From: a virus
Reading direction: 5' to 3' (one strand)
IMG/VR virus record: IMGVR_UViG_3300029827_000002
Span: 1-58,698 of that record
DNA length: 58,698 nucleotides
Shown one piece after another: positions 25,658-33,716 of this stretch. A program made the translations under genes and the position numbers. Below the pieces are notes generated by a model, which was not told the origin of the DNA, ran no database searches, and was given only the letters and a program-made list of their open reading frames with translations. The stretch's first letter is position 1. Each line of letters opens with the position of its first letter.

Positions 25658-25689
25658 AGAATAAATCAATTAAAAAGGAGCTTTAACTT

Positions 25690-25905
25690 ATGAGAGACGA
25701 AAAAAAAATATATTGTGCAGCTAAAAATTGTGGAAAAGAAATAAATAATAAGATATTATGCGGCGATCCTTCTTTTTATTGTACTAATTGTAAATTACAT
25801 TTTCACAGCGGTTGTTTGGATATTCGCTATGAAAAAACCGATAATTTTTTTACTACAATGGCGAATGTTGGTTATTGCCCAATTTGTAGTAAAAAATTGG
25901 GATGA
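25690..25905 (+). CDS. RING-like (cross-brace) zinc finger protein, 71 aa
   Basis: Cysteines and histidines spaced as C-x4-C..C..CTNCKLHFHSGC..CPIC, giving eight possible zinc ligands in two interleaved sets. This is like a RING or PHD-type finger, unusual for a phage. It is first in a plus operon, with AAAGGAG upstream, divergent from the primase operon. A DNA- or protein-binding regulatory role is likely; ubiquitin ligase activity should not be assumed. Confidence 0.75.
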   Translation: MRDEKKIYCAAKNCGKEINNKILCGDPSFYCTNCKLHFHSGCLDIRYEKTDNFFTTMANVGYCPICSKKLG

Positions 25906-25914
25906 GGTGAAAAG

Positions 25915-26079
25915 TTGAATAATAAAAAAGAGAAAAAAACATATATACATTTTTGCATAGATAAAAAATTTAAAGAAGAGATTGAAATTCTAGCAAAAAA
26001 TAAAGGGTTACCGACTGCAAGCTATATAAAAATGATATTAAAAGAAAAAATACAAGAACATAAAAATAAAAAAGGGTAA
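25915..26079 (+). CDS. Small ribbon-helix-helix protein, 54 aa
   Basis: TTG start with GAGGTGA 4 bases upstream. The product has YIHFCIDKKFKEEIEILAKN and GLPTASYIKMILKE, the RHH pattern. It is next to the inverted-repeat operator at 25.6 kb, so it could be the repressor that binds it (inference). Confidence 0.7.
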   Translation: MNNKKEKKTYIHFCIDKKFKEEIEILAKNKGLPTASYIKMILKEKIQEHKNKKG

Positions 26080-26094
26080 TATTAACCCTTTTTT
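26068..26094 (+). terminator. Terminator of the zinc-finger/RHH operon
   Basis: Ten-bp stem AAAAAAGGGT/ACCCTTTTTT with a 7-base loop, overlapping the RHH gene's stop and ending in a T-rich run. Confidence 0.88.
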
Positions 26095-26117
26095 ATTTTG
26101 TATTATTATTTTTAAGG

Positions 26118-26145
26118 AAAAAAGAGGTCATCATCACTCTTTTTT
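26118..26145. terminator. Bidirectional terminator after the glycan operon
   Basis: AAAAAAGAG/CTCTTTTTT nine-bp stem with a 10-base loop, T-runs on either strand. On the minus strand it lies after the Rha-like gene. Between it and 26215 I see no gene. Confidence 0.75.
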
Positions 26146-26215
26146 TACGTGCAGTTTAAAAAATAAAAATCATAGGCAACACAATTTTTTTTATTTTTAA
26201 TGTTTTTATTCTATC

Positions 26216-26482
26216 TTATTTATATAATTTGTCAATATATATCTGTTTATATTGTCTTATTATATTATTATTAGGAGGTAGATAAATAATTAATAAATCT
26301 ATTTGTTTAGAATTTAGATTAAAAAATTCCAAAGGTCTTCCTCCCTTAGTACCTTTGCCATATCTTAATATACAAGAATTCATATTACCAAATTGTGTAA
26401 AATCATTTTTATATTTTTTTAAATATCTTATTATTGCTTTATGAGATATTTTTAATTTCTCTGATAATTCAATACTAGTCAT
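26216..26482 (-). CDS. Rha/antirepressor-like HTH protein
   Basis: 88 residues beginning TSIELSEKLKISHKAIIRYL, the winged-HTH start of Rha-type phage regulators, followed by GRPLEFFNLNSKQIDLLIIY, the usual second strand-helix element. It has an ATG that overlaps the stop of the transferase gene, so it ends the glycan operon. It could control late genes, or it may be a passenger. Confidence 0.72.
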   Translation of the reverse strand: MTSIELSEKLKISHKAIIRYLKKYKNDFTQFGNMNSCILRYGKGTKGGRPLEFFNLNSKQIDLLIIYLPPNNNIIRQYKQIYIDKLYK

Positions 26483-27612
26483 TATATTTTTAACCTGTTA
26501 GCTAATTCTAATATTTGTTTTGCTGCGGTTTTACCTGCTTTACCCCTTAAGTCGGTTGGATAAATTTCTTCTATAAATTCTTTTTCTAAATCTTTCATTC
26601 CATCAGATAAAGCAATATCAAATAATTTAATCATGTTTTTTATATCTTTTGCATGATAACCAATTTTTTTAGAATAAATTTGATATTCAAAATTTGCTGG
26701 ATCAGATTTAAAATGATTCATTGTATCTTTTGCACAAATCCAATCAGGAAAAATTACAGGCTTGCCTAATATCCATGCTTCGTATAAAGTTGATCCTGCA
26801 TCTGCGATAACAATATCGGCTTCTAATAATTCATTTGTTGTCGGTAATTGTTTCTTTTTATTATGCATTTTACTTGTTGGATGTAAGCTTGTTACTAAAT
26901 CATAATCTTTTGGAATTTGATCTAAATATCTTAAAAATGCTGGATAACTTGATCTCCCTTTATTTTTCGAATGATATCCATGAGTAGGAGCCCATAGAAT
27001 TTTAGGTTTTAAATTCTTTTTAATTGAATTCTTATTAATATTAATTAATGGATCTAATTTAGTATATCCACAGATAAATATTTCTCCCTTATATCCAGTA
27101 TTTCTCATTCTATTTTCCCATGCTGGGCCCGAAACAAAAGCATATTTATAATCCTTAATTTTATCTCCTTTCCAATAATTTTTATCACCTATTCCATGTG
27201 AAAAGAAAATATCATTTGGGCCAACTGGAGCTTTACCCTGTTCGTTAATTCTAGCAGAATTAAAAAATCTAATATTCATTCTTGTTAGTGGAATTTTTGA
27301 ATATCCAATATCTTTTTTGGGAAGATGTTTCATTATTGGATTTGATAAAGCCTCTATTGCATGAATGTAGGCTTCGCCTGCATGTTGGCTCATGTTATCG
27401 TAAACAAAATTTATTTTGTTTCCTTTTTTAAGACCATGTCTTTTCATATATGCTTGATTATCGAGCTTTCCTACCCTTAATCCTCTATTACTTCTTATTT
27501 CTCTAAATATCTCGTTTGAATCGACTCTAATCGTAATCTCTTCAAAAGGTTCAAATCTATATTTCCCAATTATTATTGTATAATGAACTCTATTTAAAAT
27601 ATTTACTAACAT
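26482..27612 (-). CDS. TagB/TagF-like polyol-phosphate (CDP-glycerol/ribitol) transferase
   Basis: 376 residues. The segments KILWAPTHGYHSKN and DIVIADAGSTLYEAW with GKPVIF match the GT-B CDP-glycerol glycerophosphotransferase family (TagB/TagF: ILYAPTxR..., DxxixDySSxxfdxxlxxkPxif). It would transfer glycerol- or ribitol-phosphate from its CDP form to an acceptor glycan or teichoic acid. The adjacent CDP-ribitol-type synthesis genes (27612, 28258) strengthen ribitol as the donor. GGAGG ribosome site. Confidence 0.78.
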   Translation of the reverse strand: MLVNILNRVHYTIIIGKYRFEPFEEITIRVDSNEIFREIRSNRGLRVGKLDNQAYMKRHGLKKGNKINFVYDNMSQHAGEAYIHAIEALSNPIMKHLPKKDIGYSKIPLTRMNIRFFNSARINEQGKAPVGPNDIFFSHGIGDKNYWKGDKIKDYKYAFVSGPAWENRMRNTGYKGEIFICGYTKLDPLININKNSIKKNLKPKILWAPTHGYHSKNKGRSSYPAFLRYLDQIPKDYDLVTSLHPTSKMHNKKKQLPTTNELLEADIVIADAGSTLYEAWILGKPVIFPDWICAKDTMNHFKSDPANFEYQIYSKKIGYHAKDIKNMIKLFDIALSDGMKDLEKEFIEEIYPTDLRGKAGKTAAKQILELANRLKI

Positions 27613-28265
27613 TATTTTTTTACCTCCAATATTTGTCCATTAAGCAAATTATCACTTTCTATCAAATTACAAATAAATTTGCCTATTTCATGAGGTTGAA
27701 GCATATTTTTAAAATCATCATCGGGCTCTAATTCATGTCTCATATCTGTATTGACTGCCCCAGGGCAAACAATATATATTTTTATTCCATATGGTTTTAA
27801 TTCTTCTGACATTGATAAACTAAAATTAATTAAAGCTGCTTTTGTTGCTGCATAAATTGACCTACCTGGCCTTGCTCCTAAGCCAGCAGTTGAAGCAATA
27901 TTAATTATTTTACCTTCTATCTTTTTATTAATGCAAAATTTTACATATTGTTTAGTACAATTAAAAACTGCATTAAAATTAACATTAAATTGTTTATTAA
28001 TTGATTTAATACTAGTTTCAAAAATACTTCCTTGTTCTGCAATTCCAGCATTATTAATAAGTGCAATTGGATAATATTTCTTATCTTCTTTATTAAAATC
28101 ATCAAAATTTTTTATAAATTCTTCAAATTTTTTAAAATTTGTTATATCAAAATCGCTCCATCTTGAAATTGGATAATAAAGATTTTCTTTGCTTCTATAA
28201 CACCATTCTTTAGCAATTGCAGCCCCAATTCCTCTACTACTACCAGTTATTATAATATTACTCAA
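27612..28265 (-). CDS. Short-chain dehydrogenase (Bcs1/TarJ-like context)
   Basis: A 217-residue SDR: NAD(P) motif TGSSRGIG at 7-14, NNAG, the catalytic S-Y-K triad in INIASTAGLG..YAATKAAL, and PGAVNTDM. It starts with TTG after GGAGGG and overlaps the cytidylyltransferase. In Haemophilus Bcs1 an IspD-like domain is fused to an SDR reductase that makes ribitol 5-phosphate from ribulose 5-phosphate. The separate gene pair here may do the same. Confidence 0.85.
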   Translation of the reverse strand: MSNIIITGSSRGIGAAIAKEWCYRSKENLYYPISRWSDFDITNFKKFEEFIKNFDDFNKEDKKYYPIALINNAGIAEQGSIFETSIKSINKQFNVNFNAVFNCTKQYVKFCINKKIEGKIINIASTAGLGARPGRSIYAATKAALINFSLSMSEELKPYGIKIYIVCPGAVNTDMRHELEPDDDFKNMLQPHEIGKFICNLIESDNLLNGQILEVKK

Positions 28266-28941
28266 TTTTATTACCCTCCTTATAATTTAAGATTGCCTCG
28301 GCAATTTTAAGATCAATAGGATAAGTAATTTTAATATTTTCTCTTTCACCATGAAAAATTATTTTTCTTTTAAAAGGAATTTCGCCAGATATTTCTTGAA
28401 ACTTATAAATTAAGTCCATATCATCCGTAGAATTTTGAGAAATCATATTTGTATGGACTTTATAAAGCTTTTGATTATCATATTTTTGTGGCATTTGAAC
28501 ACACCCAAAATCATTTCTATCATAAGAATTTCCTAATATATCAATTACACTGGCACTTGATAAGTCTATAGGTACTACACAATCGCCATCAGCTTCTATA
28601 ACTTTTTTTATTAAATTTATCGACATAAAAGGTCTTACAGCTTCACAAATTAGCAAATTTTTTGTCTTGACATGTTCTAAGCCATTATAAACTGATTGCT
28701 GTCTAGTTTCCCCAGCTTCACATATATATCTATTTTCAATATTATATTCATTTAAAAATCTTATTACATTGGAATTATCTAAATCACTTGGAATTATAAT
28801 TGTTCCAATATCTTCAATCTTTCTTAAGGTTTCTAATCCATATATAAAAATAGGTTTTCCTTTTAGTCTAGCAAATTGTTTAGGATATCCTAATTCAGCT
28901 CTTTTTCCCTTTCCTCCTGTAAGATAGATTACATCAATCAT
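28258..28941 (-). CDS. IspD/TarI-family cytidylyltransferase
   Basis: 227 residues with TGGKGKRAELGYPKQFARLK (nucleotide-binding loop), CEAGETRQQSVYNGLEHV, CVQMPQ and ENIKITYPIDLKIAEAIL, all typical of the IspD/TarI family. It would form CDP-ribitol or a similar CDP-polyol from CTP. Neighbours (SDR and TagB/F-like transferase) argue for a polyol-phosphate role rather than isoprenoid synthesis. Confidence 0.85.
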   Translation of the reverse strand: MIDVIYLTGGKGKRAELGYPKQFARLKGKPIFIYGLETLRKIEDIGTIIIPSDLDNSNVIRFLNEYNIENRYICEAGETRQQSVYNGLEHVKTKNLLICEAVRPFMSINLIKKVIEADGDCVVPIDLSSASVIDILGNSYDRNDFGCVQMPQKYDNQKLYKVHTNMISQNSTDDMDLIYKFQEISGEIPFKRKIIFHGERENIKITYPIDLKIAEAILNYKEGNKIE

Positions 28942-28945
28942 ATTT

Positions 28946-29065
28946 TTACTCCTTTTCTTTTTTCCAAAATTTTTCTATTAATTCCTTATTATCAATTAAT
29001 ACTTGATATAAAGATGATTCTAAAATAGATATAATTTTATATTCTATGCCACCAATTTTAATCAT
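28946..29065 (-). CDS. Possible small protein, 39 aa
   Basis: Starts at ATG 29065, overlapping the previous stop (ATGA), and ends before the cytidylyltransferase gene. The product starts MIKIGGIEYKIISI. The AAGGAG for the next gene lies in its last codons. No motif; it could be a coupling peptide. Confidence 0.45.
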   Translation of the reverse strand: MIKIGGIEYKIISILESSLYQVLIDNKELIEKFWKKEKE

Positions 29066-29895
29066 AATTCTTGTAATTTTTCCTTCCATAAATCTATTAT
29101 TTGATTATCAATAATTATTCTTTTATCATTTTCAAAAACATTAAGTAAAAATTTAATTTGTTTTTTATAATCATGTGGAACTTTTGGTGTTTTTCTTTTT
29201 TGTCCGTCTTTTCTTATTAATGTTTTATTAAAATTATCCCATTCTAAATAATCAGGAATAAAATAACTTTTGTGATATTCACCAGAATAAAAATCACAGC
29301 CTAATATTCTTAATGATTTAATATTAAATTCTAATAAATGCATAATCGCAATTGTAGACATATTTGGTTCAGTTCCATCAAGTTTTATCCTTAAGTCATT
29401 TACAAAAAAATCAAAGACAGTATTCAAAGTTATTCCTTTTGTCTTTTCTGCCATAACATATTTTCTATTTAATAAAACAAATCGATTTAATGCTCTTTTT
29501 TCTTTTTCATTGCCATATACAGGGTCACGTTTAGCAACAATCCATTTTATTTTATCTCTATCTAATAGTTTAATCCTACCTGTATTATATCTATTTGCAG
29601 CCCATTTCAAGGATCGCATAATGGCTCCCGTATGATATAATACATCTGTTCTATTTCCGATATCTTCATGTATGAGTGAATAATCTTCATGTAATGGATT
29701 TATTGGAAATGTATTATTAAGTCTTACAACAATATCATAATTATTAATTTCCTCTCCTTGTTTTGATCCTTCTAAAATATTACTAGGCCCAACTATAATA
29801 ATATTTTTTCCTTTTAAATAATTTGAATAAAAGAAAGCATGTTTAAAATAATTAATTGGTCTTACACGTTTTGTTACTATTTTTCTTCTTGCCAT
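29062..29895 (-). CDS. GT29-like sialyltransferase
   Basis: 277 residues. Residues about 30-62 (KNIIIVGPSNILEGSKQGEE, then DIVVRLNN) mimic the L-sialylmotif of GT29 (VVGNSGxLxxSxxGxxIDxxDxViRxN). DIGNRTDVLYH (78-88) follows as in the family. Residues 175-203 (PNMSTIAIMHLLEFN..ILGCDFY) resemble the S-motif. GT29 enzymes move sialic acid from CMP-sialic acid. Together with the neighbouring NeuB- and NeuA-like genes, it is likely to use a CMP-nonulosonic acid. It could act on a phage or host glycan. No transmembrane anchor is visible. Confidence 0.7.
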   Translation of the reverse strand: MARRKIVTKRVRPINYFKHAFFYSNYLKGKNIIIVGPSNILEGSKQGEEINNYDIVVRLNNTFPINPLHEDYSLIHEDIGNRTDVLYHTGAIMRSLKWAANRYNTGRIKLLDRDKIKWIVAKRDPVYGNEKEKRALNRFVLLNRKYVMAEKTKGITLNTVFDFFVNDLRIKLDGTEPNMSTIAIMHLLEFNIKSLRILGCDFYSGEYHKSYFIPDYLEWDNFNKTLIRKDGQKRKTPKVPHDYKKQIKFLLNVFENDKRIIIDNQIIDLWKEKLQEL

Positions 29896-29905
29896 AATAA
29901 TTCTC

Positions 29906-30589
29906 CTAATCTTTTATAATTCTTATAATTTCAAAAACTTCGGCATATTCTTTTAAAATAATACTTCCATTTATACTTGCTTCATTAACAATTTTGTCAA
30001 TACTTCTTGGATGAGGATTTTCTTTAATTTCATCTTTATACATTTTTAAAGCCGCAATTTTTTGATCTAAAATATCCTTAGATATATTATTAATAAAATT
30101 AGGCTTAAATTTTTGTAAGCTCGGAGCTTGCCATTCTGTAGATGATAAAGTTTTAAAAGAATAAATTTCTTTTATTTGATTATTACATGGTCTTGCGGCT
30201 GTTATTGTAGATGTAAAAGTTAGTCTATGATCTATATTTAAATCACTGTAATTATGAGTATAAATAATATTTGGTTTAATAGAAAATAACCATGATTCAA
30301 TGATTTTTATAATTTCTAATATTGAAATTGTATCAAACTTTTGATCTGGAAGATTTGCAAAATAAATGTTATAATTTAAAAATTTTGCGACTTCTTCAGA
30401 TATTTTTCTTAATTGAAGAATTTCTTTATTTATATTTGTATTATCATTTTTATATCTTGAAGTAATACCAGTACTTAAAATTAATACTGAGACTCTATCA
30501 CCATTTTTTATATGTTTTATAAGCGTTCCACCTACACCAATTAATTCATCATCTGGATGCGCCACAATTGCTATTACATTATTTTTCAT
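29906..30589 (-). CDS. PIG-L/LmbE-type deacetylase
   Basis: 227 residues. The Zn motif AHPDDE sits at 10-15 (His11, Asp14), with a THNYSDLNIDHR loop ending at His121, the classic PIG-L fold. It would remove an N-acetyl group from a sugar (nucleotide). Next to an N-formyltransferase, a de-acetylate-then-formylate sequence is plausible. It overlaps the formyltransferase gene by 11 bases, which indicates co-translation. Confidence 0.88.
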   Translation of the reverse strand: MKNNVIAIVAHPDDELIGVGGTLIKHIKNGDRVSVLILSTGITSRYKNDNTNINKEILQLRKISEEVAKFLNYNIYFANLPDQKFDTISILEIIKIIESWLFSIKPNIIYTHNYSDLNIDHRLTFTSTITAARPCNNQIKEIYSFKTLSSTEWQAPSLQKFKPNFINNISKDILDQKIAALKMYKDEIKENPHPRSIDKIVNEASINGSIILKEYAEVFEIIRIIKD

Positions 30590-31256
30590 TTTTTATCGTC
30601 CTTTCAATTTTTACATCTGCAATTATATGATCATTTTTTAAACTTGCTCTTGAAAATTCAATTTTATATTCACCAAATTCAATATATGCTTTTGGATATC
30701 CTTCACCATCAAGCATTCTAATAAAATCAAATATCTTATTTAAATTAAATTCTTTTTCAATTCTATTATTATAATTTCTTGTATAACTTGTAACTTCTCC
30801 AATTTGATCTATAGGTTTTAATTGTTCATTGATTATTTTAGGAATCATTTTATTAAAAATAATATTTGAAATTCTAATTAATATCTCATCACAAGTTCCA
30901 TTTAAACAAAGATTTTCCTTTAGATAAATAGGTCCAGAATCATAATCTTTAATTATCTTAATTGCAGATATTTTAGTATGACTTATATTATCTAATATTT
31001 GATTTTGAATTGGACTGCCACCTCTGCCATAAGGCAAATCCGTACAATGAAACAATATACAATTAAAATTCTCATAAACTTCTTTTGGAATAAACCATGA
31101 CCAATGAATAAAAAACACATAATCAGGTCTGAAGTTAACTAAAGTTTCTAATAAATAATCTTTTTTTGTAATTATTTGTAATTCTTTGTATGTATAATCT
31201 AAAGATTTAGCTTTTTCTATATGACATTTTTTTATTGTTGCTATTAATATTTTCAT
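30579..31256 (-). CDS. Sugar N-formyltransferase
   Basis: 225 residues with the Fmt-like core: NCILFHCTDLPYGRGGSPIQ (residues about 65-84, catalytic His) and DYDSGPIYL (Asp106). It probably uses N10-formyl-tetrahydrofolate to formylate an amino sugar, as do formyltransferases found in some bacterial nonulosonic-acid clusters. The C-terminus LDGEGYPKAYIEFGEYKIEF is the OB-like extension. Confidence 0.82.
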   Translation of the reverse strand: MKILIATIKKCHIEKAKSLDYTYKELQIITKKDYLLETLVNFRPDYVFFIHWSWFIPKEVYENFNCILFHCTDLPYGRGGSPIQNQILDNISHTKISAIKIIKDYDSGPIYLKENLCLNGTCDEILIRISNIIFNKMIPKIINEQLKPIDQIGEVTSYTRNYNNRIEKEFNLNKIFDFIRMLDGEGYPKAYIEFGEYKIEFSRASLKNDHIIADVKIERTIKNEK

Positions 31257-31259
31257 AAT

Positions 31260-31820
31260 TTATTTATTTCTTTCTTCAAAATAATAATGATTGAAATTAA
31301 AATATAACGAATTAAAAAAAGATCCATTAAAAAACTTTCTACTTGGTAAAATTGTGCTATAGCCGTTATATTTTTTAATCATTTTTTCCCAAAATTCTAT
31401 ATTAGGATTACATTTATAACATTCACCATAAATATTTTGTAATCTCATATTTTTAAAACCTTCTTTTAAAACTAAACTTAATACTTTCGATCCATATCCT
31501 TTGCTAATATATTTGGGGCCAATAGTTAAAGCTATTTCGGAATTTCCATTTTCCCACTGAATTTTATCAAGACCAGTATATCCAATAAAAGTATCTATAT
31601 CTTTGTCTCTTTCTCCTTCAGCCTCTTCTTTAAAAATTCCCCAATATCTGGCATTAATACTTCGATTGTTTATAACATTTTTCAAAAAATCTATCTGCAT
31701 ATCACTTGTAAGTAAATACGGTGTTCTATAAATACCTTTTTTGGTATTTTCATTTCTCCATATTCTTAATTTTTCTAAATTTTCAAAATTTAAAACATCT
31801 AAATAAATATTATCTTTCAT
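31260..31820 (-). CDS. GNAT acetyltransferase (PseH/RimL-like)
   Basis: 186 residues; GNAT signature with AcCoA loop ISKGYGSKVLSLVLK and a NIYGECYKCNPNIEFWEKMI end (RimL style). In pseudaminic-type pathways PseH acetylates the 4-amino group of the UDP-sugar made by PseB and PseC. The operon position supports the same step here. It overlaps the CMP-sugar synthetase-like gene. Confidence 0.8.
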   Translation of the reverse strand: MKDNIYLDVLNFENLEKLRIWRNENTKKGIYRTPYLLTSDMQIDFLKNVINNRSINARYWGIFKEEAEGERDKDIDTFIGYTGLDKIQWENGNSEIALTIGPKYISKGYGSKVLSLVLKEGFKNMRLQNIYGECYKCNPNIEFWEKMIKKYNGYSTILPSRKFFNGSFFNSLYFNFNHYYFEERNK

Positions 31821-32475
31821 ATGTTCTCCTTATTTTTAATATTTTTATGATATCTTCTACTCTTTTAAAGTCTTCTATTGTATCAACACTCCATTTATAA
31901 TCAAATTTAAAAACAGAGTTAACCTCATAAATTTTAAATTTCTTAGGATTATTTTTTATAAATCTTGTTACATGTTCCCTATCTTCTTTATCTTCAGCAA
32001 CATTGTTAATATATGCTAAAACGGATGACTTCATGATTTCTACATCAAGTCCGCTAGGTAATCCATTTTTACCTCTATTATGTGTAAAATCAGCATTATT
32101 TAATAAATGTTTCTGTATAACTTCATCAATAACTTTAGGATAAAACCCTAACATTGGACAATCACTTGTTATTCTTACAACATTTGTTATATTTTCTTGT
32201 GTAATATTTTGTATATAATTTAATGCTGCATAATACCTATTTAATACATCTTCTTCATTTCCTTCATGAGAATAACAGAAACATTTATCTGAATATAATT
32301 TTGAAAAAACACTATTATCTGAAAATGGATAAATTATTCCTGTAAAATGACTTAATTTACTTTGTTTTGCCCCTTCAATTGTATAACTGGTCATTGGATG
32401 ACCAGCCATACTTTTTATACATTTTCTTTGAAGTCTATTTGATTTTAATCTGGCTTGAATTAAAGTTATTATCAA
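31810..32475 (-). CDS. CMP-sugar synthetase-like (NeuA/SpsF family)
   Basis: 221 residues: IQARLKSNRLQRKCIKSMAG (CTP-binding loop), EDVLNRYYAA, VRITSDCPM, DREHVT and YKWSVDT, which match the SpsF/PseF/NeuA group of the CTP_transf_3 family. It would activate a nonulosonic acid as its CMP form for the GT29-like enzyme. It ends one base before the synthase-like gene's stop codon, so they are one transcript. Confidence 0.82.
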   Translation of the reverse strand: MIITLIQARLKSNRLQRKCIKSMAGHPMTSYTIEGAKQSKLSHFTGIIYPFSDNSVFSKLYSDKCFCYSHEGNEEDVLNRYYAALNYIQNITQENITNVVRITSDCPMLGFYPKVIDEVIQKHLLNNADFTHNRGKNGLPSGLDVEIMKSSVLAYINNVAEDKEDREHVTRFIKNNPKKFKIYEVNSVFKFDYKWSVDTIEDFKRVEDIIKILKIRRTYER

Positions 32476-33135
32476 CTACAACACTTCCTTTAATATATCT
32501 GGTGTTCTTGCAAATTCCCCAGCATCTAAACCTGTCGAAGTTTTTAACTTGTAATGCCATTCGATTATTTTAGGTTTAAATCTATTAAACAGTGCAAAAT
32601 TATTTGTATGATCTGAAATATTATTCCCAATTTTAATATCTAATTTTAAATATTCTTGAACACTAGCAGGATATTGACTTATACACCAAAATTCTTCAAG
32701 TTCTTTTGGAACTTTTACGCAGCCTAACCCAGATATATTTTTATTTCCGAATTTAATTGTTAAATCATTTGTTTTTGAAATATATACTGGAATTTCTTCA
32801 GGTATAAAATCTATTAAATAATCTAATTCTCTTCTATTTGCTATTTTCACGAATGGAATATCATAACCAAGTAAAAATTCTAATGATGGTCTATCAAAAA
32901 TAGAAGCGGTTACTTTATATCCTAATTGATTTCCATATTCATAAGCATAATTAAATGATTCTTCAGTTAAAGGAATATTCGCTCCACAAGCTTTGAATAA
33001 TTGCCATTTTATAATTATTTCATACTTGCCGCTGTCAATAGCCTTCAATTCATCATACATTCTTTTTATTATTCTTTCGTCGTTTCTACATGTATTTCCA
33101 GACCCAAAATCCAATATTATTGTTTTATTTTTCAT
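32476..33135 (-). CDS. Short NeuB/PseI-like nonulosonic acid synthase
   Basis: 219 residues from ATG 33135 (GAGGTG upstream; the frame starts at 33150). Features: SIFDRPSLEFLLG and VKIANRRELDYL (NeuB TPFDxxSvdfL and KIASxEltn), CISQYPASVQEYL, NISDHT and GLDAGEFARTPD. Usual NeuB proteins are about 340 residues and have a C-terminal SAF domain; that domain is absent here. It may be a minimal enzyme or depend on a partner. It lies between the CMP-sugar synthetase and the Acb2/Tad1-like gene. Confidence 0.82.
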   Translation of the reverse strand: MKNKTIILDFGSGNTCRNDERIIKRMYDELKAIDSGKYEIIIKWQLFKACGANIPLTEESFNYAYEYGNQLGYKVTASIFDRPSLEFLLGYDIPFVKIANRRELDYLIDFIPEEIPVYISKTNDLTIKFGNKNISGLGCVKVPKELEEFWCISQYPASVQEYLKLDIKIGNNISDHTNNFALFNRFKPKIIEWHYKLKTSTGLDAGEFARTPDILKEVL

Positions 33136-33685
33136 AAGTGCCAAGAACACCTCTTTCTTTTCTTTTATTTGTTCTCGATCTTAAAGCTACAATAGCAGCT
33201 TTTAATCCATCTAAAGCAATATTATTTTCATTACACTTAAGTTCTGAGTTTTGAAAAGTTTCTAAAACATCAATACAAATTCCGATAATATCAGGAAGGA
33301 AAACACCATTTAAATTAGTTTTATTTATAGGTCCATTTTGAAAATGTATTCCACATAAAAGATTATTATTTTCAACACTTTTAATTAAATAATTTTTCGA
33401 AGAATTATTCTCATTTTCATCTTTTTCAATATATGTATGTTCTTCAGTCAATAATTCATTCCTTAATCTTGTTAAGTTCCCATTGATCTTTTTATAAGCT
33501 TTAAATGGCTCTTCTGGACTCCATGATAAGTAATCATCTGAATATCTAACAGAATATCCTTTTTTATTATCTGGAAGACCAGTATTGATTTTTTTATCTC
33601 CATATTTAAAATCGGCATATTCTCCATAATTCATTTCACAAGCTTCAATTTCTTTTGTTCCAAAATATTTTTCAAATTTTTTCAT
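33125..33685 (-). CDS. Acb2/Tad1-like hairpin domain protein (candidate anti-defence)
   Basis: 186 residues in two parts. N-terminus FEKYFGTKEIEACEMNYGEY and VRYSDDYLSWSPEEPFKAY resemble the KYIGTKxixAxPMtrgeYn...GYlVxYxDGyxSWsP cap found on phage proteins, often before Tad2-like domains. C-terminus HFQNGPINKTNLNGVFLPD, ALDGLKAAIVALRSRT and KERGVLGTY resembles a helical-hairpin family I associate with Acb2/Tad1 sponges (recall, unverified). Such proteins bind signal nucleotides of CBASS or Thoeris. It sits inside the glycan operon. Confidence 0.62.
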   Translation of the reverse strand: MKKFEKYFGTKEIEACEMNYGEYADFKYGDKKINTGLPDNKKGYSVRYSDDYLSWSPEEPFKAYKKINGNLTRLRNELLTEEHTYIEKDENENNSSKNYLIKSVENNNLLCGIHFQNGPINKTNLNGVFLPDIIGICIDVLETFQNSELKCNENNIALDGLKAAIVALRSRTNKRKERGVLGTYEK

Positions 33686-33716
33686 AGTTTAAATCATCCT
33701 TTTTTATTTATTTTTT

